Positions 56,953-64,000 of a stretch of 64,000 nt of DNA are shown piece by piece. The notes under the pieces are model-generated. The model was not told the origin of the DNA, did not search any database, and saw only the letters and a program-made list of their open reading frames with translations. The DNA is from Oleiphilus sp. (GTDB lineage: Bacteria > Pseudomonadota > Gammaproteobacteria > Pseudomonadales > Oleiphilaceae): assembly GCA_006212045.1 (NCBI GenBank), contig PZPK01000004.1:124001-188000 (forward strand), read 5' to 3'. Position 1 is the first letter of the stretch, and each line of letters starts with the position of its first letter. The position numbers and the translations under genes are program-made.

Positions 56953-57864
56953 CTATCCAACTGGGTAGCCCAGGGCTTCCATCACAGCAGCATTCTTGGC
57001 CAGAAACTTGTCTTTGTGTTTGGTCTGAATATTCTTGAGCTGATTGGTATTTATATCGGATTTAAAGTGACTTCCTACTGTATCCGGCGAATACCAAACA
57101 ATGCTCCGATCATCTTTTCCAAGGTCAATCGCTTTGCCTTGAGCATCAACCGTTGATTTCCTTTGAAAACGGAATTTTTGCACTGCAGCATAATCCAGTT
57201 TCACAAAACTGTAGATCTGCTTTATCGAAGCGATCGGCGCATCTACGATATCTTCATACCTGATCGTCATATAATTGTCATAGCAAGCTCGATACTCCAA
57301 CATACGCTGGCTGACTTCATGATAGAAATCAATAAATTTATCGATATCATGACCGCGCCGAATATGGCTTTCAAGAAGTGCTAGCCCATTGCGTGTAACA
57401 CAAACAAATGAAGCATCCGGATAGGCTTGTTGGAACACTGGAGTCAGATATACGAGGGCACTAATATTCTTGCAGACGAGACGCGCCGCCTTTAACTGAT
57501 CAGGCAAATATTTCTCATTTTCACTTCGGTAAAAATTATGGCTTCCGGATCGACCTGCATTCACTTTTTCATTGTATAGAATCCAGTCAATATATAGCTG
57601 CACAATGCGTGAGGGCTTCTTTCTTTCTACGGCTTGATCAAGCGCGAAATAGTACTTCCCCAAAAGTAAGCTGAGGGGCAGTTCATACAAATACTTTTTC
57701 CTGAAGTTATCTCTCGGCCGATCCCCATTTGCATACCCGCGAATCACTTTCTGTAACTCACCTGAAGGCATTGCCGTATCAGGGTGAGATAACAAAATAT
57801 TCATCAGTATGTTCGTTCCACCGCGAGCAACACCGTTGACAAATATGGGCTGTCTATTCCGCAT
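56953..57864 (-). CDS. Sulfotransferase-family protein
   Basis: A 303-residue protein with the PAPS 5'-phosphosulfate loop FVNGVARGGTNILMNILLSH (8-27), in place of the usual RSGTT form, and a likely 3'-phosphate segment near FVCVTRNGLALLESH (about 153-167). These enzymes move sulfate from PAPS to sugars, lipids or other acceptors. No signal peptide. The gene and its flanks are visibly richer in A and T than the neighbours, which fits recent acquisition. Acceptor unknown. Confidence 0.75.
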   Translation of the reverse strand: MRNRQPIFVNGVARGGTNILMNILLSHPDTAMPSGELQKVIRGYANGDRPRDNFRKKYLYELPLSLLLGKYYFALDQAVERKKPSRIVQLYIDWILYNEKVNAGRSGSHNFYRSENEKYLPDQLKAARLVCKNISALVYLTPVFQQAYPDASFVCVTRNGLALLESHIRRGHDIDKFIDFYHEVSQRMLEYRACYDNYMTIRYEDIVDAPIASIKQIYSFVKLDYAAVQKFRFQRKSTVDAQGKAIDLGKDDRSIVWYSPDTVGSHFKSDINTNQLKNIQTKHKDKFLAKNAAVMEALGYPVG

Positions 57865-58060
57865 AAAATCCCTAAATCTGGTTCAGGCGCCCCCATAAGA
57901 GATGATCGGATCGCCAGGTTAAACAAAAAAGGAGAATGAACAGCCTCCGAATTTCATTCCATCCGACCAGGCGTTGGTATGAAACTAGTGTGTCTGACTG
58001 CTAAACTTTTCGAAACTGATGTAACCTTCAGTCGCTTATATTATTCTCACACAAGAGAGT

Positions 58061-58525
58061 ATGATGAAACATCTATTACTGATTGCACACTGCCCTTCGC
58101 CAAATACCACCGCTCTGAAAGATGCGGCGCTAAGCGCCATTGAAAAACTATCTCTGGAAAACACCAGATTTGAGCACATCCCGCCTCTTGAAACGCGCCC
58201 CGAGGATTTACTGAAAGCAGATGCCGTTATTCTCGGCACCACTGAAAACCTGGGCTATATGAGTGGTGCGATGAAAGACTTCTTTGATCGCTGCTACTAT
58301 CCCGTGATTGAGAAAAAACAGGGCTTACCCTGTGCCGCCTATATTCGAGCCGGGCACGATGGAACCGGAACGGTTCGTGCGTTGCAAAGCATCACCGCAG
58401 GCTTGAAATGGCGATGGGTTCAGGAGCCATTGGTACTACGGGGAGATTTCCAGCCGGCGTTTAGCGATCAGGTTGCAGAACTCGGTGCAGCAATAGCCTG
58501 TGCGCTCGACGATGGAATTATCTGA
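58061..58525 (+). CDS. Flavodoxin-fold NAD(P)H-dependent FMN reductase-like protein
   Basis: A 154-residue small flavoprotein. The FMN phosphate loop is AHCPSPNTTALKDA (about 9-22), and GTTENLGYMSGAMKDFFDR (about 65-83) is the flavin-contact block seen in the flavodoxin/NADPH-FMN reductase group. The substrate is unknown. ATG at 58061 or 58064, behind AAGAGAG. Monocistronic between a sulfotransferase and a MAPEG gene. Confidence 0.75.
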   Translation: MMKHLLLIAHCPSPNTTALKDAALSAIEKLSLENTRFEHIPPLETRPEDLLKADAVILGTTENLGYMSGAMKDFFDRCYYPVIEKKQGLPCAAYIRAGHDGTGTVRALQSITAGLKWRWVQEPLVLRGDFQPAFSDQVAELGAAIACALDDGII

Positions 58526-58602
58526 TCCAGTTTAGCGGATCAACGACTCAAGGCCCCGTGTTATGATCTGCATCTATTTCATCTGCCAATAACTAACGTT
58601 TT

Positions 58603-59025
58603 ATGAACCAGACGCTCATTCTTTATCCCGCGATTGCCATGTTCTTTTTGAGTATTGGCTGCATCTTTTCCATGGGCTTGGCCCGATTTCGGGCGATCCA
58701 TAACCGTGAGGTCAAAATAAGCTTTTACAGCACGTATACCAAGGGTTCCCAGCCAGCCCGACTGCATCTTCTGGCGAGGCACGTACAAAACCATTTCGAA
58801 GTGCCTCCGATGTTTTATGCCGCAACGATTCTGCTGTATGTCACCGAGGCCGTCATAGCCTCTACACTGGTGCTCGCATGGAGCTTTTTTGCCGCGAGGG
58901 TATTACACACCTTCATCCATCTGGGACGCAACAATGTCAGCCAGCGTTTTTTCATGTTTGGCTTCAGCTTATTGTGCCTGACCGGATTATGGGCTTTATT
59001 GCTAATCGCGTTGCTATCACGCTAG
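58603..59025 (+). CDS. MAPEG-family membrane protein
   Basis: A 140-residue integral membrane protein with four hydrophobic helices (about 4-26, 66-90, 92-106 and 118-138). The family block HVQNHFEVPPMFYAA (about 59-73) and the ARVLHTFIH (about 97-105) arrangement are those of MAPEG proteins (microsomal glutathione transferase / leukotriene synthase relatives). Bacterial members lack a proven reaction. Convergent with the M48 peptidase gene, 40 bases apart. Confidence 0.85.
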   Translation: MNQTLILYPAIAMFFLSIGCIFSMGLARFRAIHNREVKISFYSTYTKGSQPARLHLLARHVQNHFEVPPMFYAATILLYVTEAVIASTLVLAWSFFAARVLHTFIHLGRNNVSQRFFMFGFSLLCLTGLWALLLIALLSR

Positions 59026-59064
59026 GTTCTTGCTCTGGGACGAAGGGGTTGGGTCGTCTCCCGT

Positions 59065-61029
59065 TCATATCCCGTGCACCGGGCAATCCCAGATCTGTGC
59101 TATTACGGCAATCATCAACTGTTCGTGCGCATTGATGTGACCGTCGTGCCTAGCCGCGCTCACCAGACCTTTTAATAAGCGCGGTTTCAACAGCGGATAA
59201 CAGCGGCTTAGTTCTCTCACGGCTTTGGTAAATGTGGCCCCAGAGCATTGTTCGGGAGTGAGCAAGGTTGCCGTATAAACACCCGCACTATTTGCAGACT
59301 TCCCGAAGGCCTTGCGACTCTCCTGTTCACTGCCCTCCCCGTAATGCACCAGTCTTGAAGCGACAATCGCATAGTGATCCACGATTTCATTTGGCTTGCG
59401 ATACTTTGGTTTCATTTCCCTGACCAGCCCGAAATGTCGATCTCCATGCTGTCTCACCAACTCAAAAATCAGCCACTCAATCAAATCCACCCTGTCATCA
59501 GCCCGAATGAGAATCGGCATTAAGGTGCGCAAACTGCGGTATTGTGCAACTGACAGACTTTTGACCGCGGGCATCAAACGTTCCAGCAGTGGGCAACGTG
59601 ATTCCAGCGGTAGCTGGCGACATTCCTCGCTGTAGCGCTGCACCAGTGGAAGCCAGGAAGCCGCATGAACCTGCAACAGCTCAAGCTGCTGCGCTAACAC
59701 TGAGGGCTCAGGGTCCAGCAGCAGTGACAGGACCATCGCGGCAGCATCAAGAGGTTCGCGGGCTCCAAGCACCAGCGACGAAGGGATCTTGGCTCCAAGC
59801 CAGACCTCTCTATCCTGGAATGCAGAACCGGAAATGGGCAGATTATTGTCCTGCTTTTCCGGACGCAGATTTTGTTGGACAAACTCTGTGCCTGCCAAAG
59901 AAGCAACGGTGGCGGCCTGCTCCCGCATTTGCTGCATCGGATCGACCGGAGCCTCAGGAGGCAATTGTTGTTGAGGCCTCAGGTAATCACCCTGCCAGCG
60001 CGGCAAGACTTTGCGGATACGCTCATCCAAAGGTGGGTGTGTCGCAAACAATCGAGAGCGAAAGGATTGAGCAAAAAATAAATGGCCCAGTTCGTGGGCG
60101 CCAGGGTGCTGCAACAGCGCCTGGGTTTGATGTCCGCCTATTGTCCTCAGTGCACCACCGATGCCATTCGGATTGCGGGTAAACTGCACTGCAGATGCAT
60201 CCGCCAAAAACTCTCTTTGTCGGCTGACTGCTGCTTTTATCAGGGCGCCGAAAAACTGTCCCAGCCAGCCAAGGACCATTAAAGCCAGACCCAACAGAAT
60301 GATAGCCCCGACACCCTTGTTGTCCCGCTGACTTCTCCGGCTGGAAGAACGCGAGCTAATCCTGAACAGGCCCCAGCCTGCTTCACCGATCATTAGTATC
60401 CCATGCAGCACTGCGACAATTTTCAGATTCAGGCGCATGTCACCGTTCAGGATATGGCTGAACTCATGCGCCACTACGCCCTGCAATTGCTCCCGATCCA
60501 GCAACTGCATGGCTCCCTGACTAACGCCGATTACCGCGTCTTTTAGCGAGAGCCCTGCCGCAAACGCATTGATACCGTTTTCATGTGGCATTAAGTAGAC
60601 GGGAGGGACCGGGACGCCAGAGGCTAAAGCCATTTCTTCGACGATATTCAGCAACTGCTGCTCTTTCAGATTACCAGTGTTGGTTTGCAAATGTCGTCCA
60701 CCCAGCGACTCAGCTACCACCCGGCCACCAGTTCTTAACGAAAGCCATTTGAACAGCATAGCCATGGCAATCGTTCCGCAAACAAGCATGCTGACGGCAA
60801 TTGCTTTTGGCCAACCAAGGGCTCCGATAATCGCCCAAAACTTGTACATACCCGAGTAAGAATCAACCCCGGCTTGCGCTGTCATAAGACTCGCCGGATC
60901 GCTGTACCAGACAAAAATTGCGACCACGAGGTTGGTCAATATCACAAGGGAGAGCACAGCAAGAATAAACAGGAAAAGCAGCCAAAAGGTCTGCTTCCTC
61001 GCCTCATCCTGCGCGCGATAAAAGTTCAT
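59065..61029 (-). CDS. M48-family membrane metallopeptidase with a long C-terminal domain
   Basis: A 654-residue zinc peptidase of the HtpX/Ste24 group. Two N-terminal membrane helices (about 15-40 and 75-95) precede VYLMPHENGINAFAAG and the zinc site VVAHEFSHILNGD (HEFSH at 188-192). Further membrane segments follow (about 235-265), then FLADASAVQFTRNPNG with the third ligand and HPPLDERIRKVLP. The last 300 residues are a cytoplasmic-like helical domain (TerB-like near its end is possible), beyond normal HtpX length of about 290. It is paired with LemA 15 bases upstream, as in many proteobacteria. Confidence 0.88.
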   Translation of the reverse strand: MNFYRAQDEARKQTFWLLFLFILAVLSLVILTNLVVAIFVWYSDPASLMTAQAGVDSYSGMYKFWAIIGALGWPKAIAVSMLVCGTIAMAMLFKWLSLRTGGRVVAESLGGRHLQTNTGNLKEQQLLNIVEEMALASGVPVPPVYLMPHENGINAFAAGLSLKDAVIGVSQGAMQLLDREQLQGVVAHEFSHILNGDMRLNLKIVAVLHGILMIGEAGWGLFRISSRSSSRRSQRDNKGVGAIILLGLALMVLGWLGQFFGALIKAAVSRQREFLADASAVQFTRNPNGIGGALRTIGGHQTQALLQHPGAHELGHLFFAQSFRSRLFATHPPLDERIRKVLPRWQGDYLRPQQQLPPEAPVDPMQQMREQAATVASLAGTEFVQQNLRPEKQDNNLPISGSAFQDREVWLGAKIPSSLVLGAREPLDAAAMVLSLLLDPEPSVLAQQLELLQVHAASWLPLVQRYSEECRQLPLESRCPLLERLMPAVKSLSVAQYRSLRTLMPILIRADDRVDLIEWLIFELVRQHGDRHFGLVREMKPKYRKPNEIVDHYAIVASRLVHYGEGSEQESRKAFGKSANSAGVYTATLLTPEQCSGATFTKAVRELSRCYPLLKPRLLKGLVSAARHDGHINAHEQLMIAVIAQIWDCPVHGI

Positions 61030-61044
61030 AAATGTTGGATCAAC

Positions 61045-61647
61045 CTAAAACTGAACTTTTGGCGCTTCCTGTATCGCGGCACTGTCTTCAAACTCCAACA
61101 GGCTCGCATCCTGCTTGTGGCCAAAGGTCGGTGCAAAAAAGTTCTGAGGAAAACTCTGTTTGTAGGCATTGTATTCAGTCACGGCATCGTTAAAGGCCTG
61201 ACGCGCAAAAGCCACTCTGTTTTCCGTACTGGTCAGCTCTTCATTCAATTGCATAATCGTGTCGTTGGCTTTCAGATCCGGATACGCCTCTACCACAACG
61301 TTTAGGCGTCCTAGCGCGTTTTGCAGAATACCTTCCTGACTCGCCAGTTTCGCGATAGCAGAGGGATTCGAGGGGTCCTGAGCTGCAGCCTTCAAGCCTG
61401 AAGCCGCATCATTTCTAGCCGATATGACCGCTTCCAGGGTTTCTTTTTCGTGACTGAGGTAAGCCTTGGTGGCCTCGACCAGATTCGGGATCAGGTCATA
61501 GCGCCGCTTGAGCTGAACTTCTATCTGGGCAAATGCATTTTCGAACCGATTCTTGTAAAGCACCAGCGTGTTGAAGATCCGGATGATATAAAAAATCACA
61601 AAGATCACGAGCAACCACGAAACGATGGTACCGATATCCATATTCAT
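61045..61647 (-). CDS. LemA-family protein
   Basis: A 200-residue LemA protein: N-terminal membrane helix (about 8-30), then NRFENAFAQIEVQLKRRYDLIPNLV (a block at about 33-57) and the helical bundle ending NFFAPTFGHKQDASLLEFED. The family is membrane-anchored and conserved beside M48 peptidases, but its role is unknown. The ATG at 61647 has GGAG upstream. A short hairpin (stem GCGTCC/GGACGC, 61662-61678) without T-run separates it from serA, so readthrough from serA is possible. Confidence 0.88.
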   Translation of the reverse strand: MNMDIGTIVSWLLVIFVIFYIIRIFNTLVLYKNRFENAFAQIEVQLKRRYDLIPNLVEATKAYLSHEKETLEAVISARNDAASGLKAAAQDPSNPSAIAKLASQEGILQNALGRLNVVVEAYPDLKANDTIMQLNEELTSTENRVAFARQAFNDAVTEYNAYKQSFPQNFFAPTFGHKQDASLLEFEDSAAIQEAPKVQF

Positions 61648-61701
61648 ACTCCATTGCAGTGGCGTCCGTCAGGGACGCATTGATCTGGGATTAACGATTA
61701 T

Positions 61702-62871
61702 TCAAAGTACACGCACGTTAACAACATGCTCTACCGACTGGATTTTATCCAGAACAGCCTGACTCGGCGTTTCTTCAAGGTCCAGTATATTGTAGGCCAG
61801 ATTTTCGCGGCTCTTGTTCAACATATCGACGACATTCAAAGAAGCATCCGCCAGGATCGACAAAACATTTCCAAGTACGCCGGACACATTTTCGTTGGTG
61901 AAGGTGAGTCTGAAATCCGTCGTGCGCGGCAAATCGGCCGGAGGGAAATTGACCGAATTCCTGATATTGCCATGTTCCAGAAATTCACGCACCTGATTGG
62001 CCGCCATGACCGCGCAGTTTTCTTCTGCTTCGCGTGTCGACGCGCCAATGTGCGGCATGAGAATCGCATTCTCATTGTGCAGCAGGGCCTGCACCGGAAA
62101 ATCAGTCACATACTTGCCGACTTTCCCCTGCTCCATGGCGGTCACGATTGCATCGACATCGACAATTTGCTCTCGCGCAAAATTTAATATGACGACACCC
62201 GGTCTGGCACTGGCCAAACTATCCTTGTTTATTAAGTGATGCGTCGCATCAATGGCTGGCACATGCAGGGAAACAAAGTCTGAACGCGAAAGGAGCGATG
62301 ACAGGTTGTCCATTTTTTCAACCTCACTGGACAACCGCCAGGCCGCCTCTATCGAAATTGCCGGATCGAACCCTGCCACCTTCATGCCCAGGGAAATTGC
62401 CATGTTTGCGACCAGAGAACCGATCGCTCCCAACCCCACAACCCCCAGCGTTTTGCCAGCCAGCTCAGTGCCTTTAAAGCGCTTTTTCTGGGCTTCCATT
62501 TCCTTGGCAAGTGCAGAGTCATCCAGCTCCCCCTGCATGCCACGAATATAGTTCATGCCCTGAACAATTCCGCGACTGCTCAGCAACAAGCCAGCCAGCA
62601 CCAACTCCTTTACGGCATTTGCGTTAGCACCGGGCGTATTGAACACGACAATGCCCTGCTCGGAGCATCTCTGTACGGGTACGTTATTGGTACCCGCGCC
62701 AGCCCGGGCTATGCATTGCAAGGTTTCAGGAAACACTTCATTCAGCAGATTATGGCTTCGCAGCACGATCGCATCCGGGTGCGTGATCTCGCTCGCGACT
62801 TCATAGCTGTCACGTGGAAATTGCTCCAGCCCTATCGTTGCAATGGTGTTATACGTGCGCACTTTCTTCAT
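61702..62871 (-). CDS. serA: D-3-phosphoglycerate dehydrogenase
   Basis: A 389-residue NAD-dependent dehydrogenase, first step of phosphorylated serine biosynthesis. The Rossmann motif is LGVVGLGAIG (142-151), the catalytic Arg/Glu/His lie in NFAREQ, and LMPHIGASTREAEENCA follows. A C-terminal ACT domain (about 315-389) suggests serine feedback or another ligand; the ASB domain of longer SerA is absent. The ATG at 62871 has GGGG five bases upstream; a GTG two codons earlier is less likely. It follows serC by 140 bases. Confidence 0.93.
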   Translation of the reverse strand: MKKVRTYNTIATIGLEQFPRDSYEVASEITHPDAIVLRSHNLLNEVFPETLQCIARAGAGTNNVPVQRCSEQGIVVFNTPGANANAVKELVLAGLLLSSRGIVQGMNYIRGMQGELDDSALAKEMEAQKKRFKGTELAGKTLGVVGLGAIGSLVANMAISLGMKVAGFDPAISIEAAWRLSSEVEKMDNLSSLLSRSDFVSLHVPAIDATHHLINKDSLASARPGVVILNFAREQIVDVDAIVTAMEQGKVGKYVTDFPVQALLHNENAILMPHIGASTREAEENCAVMAANQVREFLEHGNIRNSVNFPPADLPRTTDFRLTFTNENVSGVLGNVLSILADASLNVVDMLNKSRENLAYNILDLEETPSQAVLDKIQSVEHVVNVRVL

Positions 62872-63011
62872 TTTCACCCCAATCTTGTTATTCTGTTTGA
62901 AACATTAGTTAAGGCGACAACCACGAGTACCAGACTCGCGCACACTATGCTGCAGAGAAGAGATCTGCTGGCACGAGGCACAGCCTAGCCATACCCGTGC
63001 CGGAATATCCT

Positions 63012-64000
63012 TTAATTGACTTGCTGATAGGCCCAAGCCAACCAGGGCATCAGGGCTTCCAGATCCGAACACTCAACCGTGCCACCGCACCATATACGCA
63101 AGCCATCAGGCGCATCACGGTAAGCACCGATATCGTAGGCCACGCCTTCCGACTCAAGCAGTTTAATCAGGGCTTTGGTTTGATCTGCACCTAGCTTCAG
63201 GGTCAAACATACGCTTGTATTCGAACGCGTAGCCGGATCTTCTGCCAGAAACTCAATCCAGTCATGTGCGGCCACAAATTCTTCGATCACTGACAGGTTC
63301 TGCCTGGAGCGGTCGATCAAGGCAGACACGCCTCCGAGGCGGTCAACCCAAGCCAGCGCATCGAGATAATCCGCGACGCATAACATCGACGGCGTATTAA
63401 TCGTTGCTCCCTTGAAAATCCCATCAATCAGTTTGCCGCCTTTGGTCATGCGGAAGATTTTAGGCAAAGGCCAAGCGGGTGTGTAGGATTCCAGCCGTTC
63501 AACCGCTTTTGGGCTTAGAATCAGCATGCCATGAGCGCCTTCGCCGCCAAGGACTTTCTGCCAGCTGAACGTCACAACATCAAGTTTTTCCCAAGGCAGC
63601 TCCATCGCAAATACCGCCGAAGTGGCATCGCAAATCGTTAAGCCTTTGCGCTGATCGTCTATCCAATTCGCGTCGGGCACTTTGACACCGGAAGTTGTTC
63701 CGTTCCAGGTGAACACGACATCATGCTCGGCACTCGCCCGAGAGAGATCAGGCAACTTGCCATAGTCTGCGGTGTACGTGCTGACATTCTCCAACTTTAG
63801 CTGTTTGACCACATCTGTTACCCAACCGGAGCCAAATGACTCCCATGCAAAAATATCAAGCGGTTTGGCACCAAGCAGTGACCACATCGCCATTTCCATT
63901 GCGCCGGTATCCGAAGCCGGTACGACACCAACGCGGTATCCCTGCGGCAAGCCCAGCAGACGCGCTGTTTCAGTACAGGCTTTTTCCAGTGCCTGCTTGC
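63012..64000 (-). CDS. serC: Phosphoserine aminotransferase (alternative, TIGR01365-type), cut by the right window edge
   Basis: The C-terminal 328 residues are visible; the frame is open at 64000, so about 50-60 N-terminal residues lie outside. It resembles the alphaproteobacterial-type SerC of about 370-390 residues rather than the shorter E. coli form. The PLP lysine is in [40 protein letters not shown] and IWCGGTVE are other blocks. It converts 3-phosphohydroxypyruvate to phosphoserine. Upstream of serA on the same strand, forming a serine pathway pair. Confidence 0.88.
   Translation of the reverse strand, partial: KQALEKACTETARLLGLPQGYRVGVVPASDTGAMEMAMWSLLGAKPLDIFAWESFGSGWVTDVVKQLKLENVSTYTADYGKLPDLSRASAEHDVVFTWNGTTSGVKVPDANWIDDQRKGLTICDATSAVFAMELPWEKLDVVTFSWQKVLGGEGAHGMLILSPKAVERLESYTPAWPLPKIFRMTKGGKLIDGIFKGATINTPSMLCVADYLDALAWVDRLGGVSALIDRSRQNLSVIEEFVAAHDWIEFLAEDPATRSNTSVCLTLKLGADQTKALIKLLESEGVAYDIGAYRDAPDGLRIWCGGTVECSDLEALMPWLAWAYQQVN

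Noticed and set aside
57931-57999. 22-codon ORF behind AAGGAG in the sulfotransferase-FMN reductase gap
   Set aside because: Only one base separates the ribosome-binding site from the ATG, and the peptide is not hydrophobic or family-like.

Overview
The window is a chromosomal stretch from a gammaproteobacterium, most likely of the Pseudomonadales/Oceanospirillales-type marine lineages. The evidence is gene order. gltB, damX-like, aroB, aroK, pilQPONM, ponA, malic enzyme, rpmE, priA, argS, a SPOR protein, hslVU and a DUF971 gene follow each other as in Pseudomonas. The blocks rpsF-rpsR-membrane protein-rplI-dnaB-alr, dnaE-accA-tilS and arsC-wrbA-DUF2069 are also conserved in that group. Lipid A acyltransferase, PilQ secretin, lipoproteins and an outer-membrane barrel show a Gram-negative envelope. 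I cannot fix the genus. No rRNA, tRNA, CRISPR array, prophage or insertion sequence was seen.

Layout. 1-9394 (all minus): start of glutamate synthase, the DamX-like ATPase, two shikimate genes, then the type IV pilus alignment operon pilMNOPQ. 9575-21238: ponA diverges from pilM; then maeB and rpmE (minus), and priA, argS, SPOR protein, hslV, hslU, DUF971 (plus), with a heat-shock type promoter before hslV. 21488-31163 is accessory: a DsbA-like/GspC-like fusion lipoprotein, a secreted SGNH hydrolase, an AraC regulator, an SDR plus short acyl-CoA dehydrogenase pair, a lone periplasmic Cache-like protein, an outer-membrane barrel plus Ig-like lipoprotein pair, and LpxL.

31232-43903 is mostly housekeeping on the minus strand: alr, dnaB, rplI, a DUF2232-like membrane protein, rpsR, rpsF, tilS, accA, dnaE, with one fucosyltransferase-like gene after tilS. 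44122-53828 mixes an MBL hydrolase, LysR and alpha/beta hydrolase operon, a TlpA-like lipoprotein, arsC-wrbA-DUF2069, an orphan GspE-type ATPase, an O-GlcNAc-transferase-like protein and a two-domain fasciclin protein. 53896-64000 carries a small lipoprotein, an orphan LolA-like protein, a class V aminotransferase, an AT-rich sulfotransferase gene, an FMN reductase-like protein, a MAPEG protein, an M48 peptidase with LemA, and the serine genes serA and serC (serC runs off the right edge).

The least ordinary observations are three. First, the lipoprotein at 21488-23140 joins a helical segment, a DsbA-fold domain with an altered active site, a GspC-like homology region and a PDZ domain in one chain. 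Second, a 21-codon leader ORF sits behind the pilQ terminator and overlaps the aroK start. Third, the orphan GspE-type ATPase raises the question of a dispersed secretion apparatus. Start codons were moved inward from the longest reading frame where a ribosome-binding site and family N-terminus agreed. Motif positions were counted by hand and domain borders are approximate.
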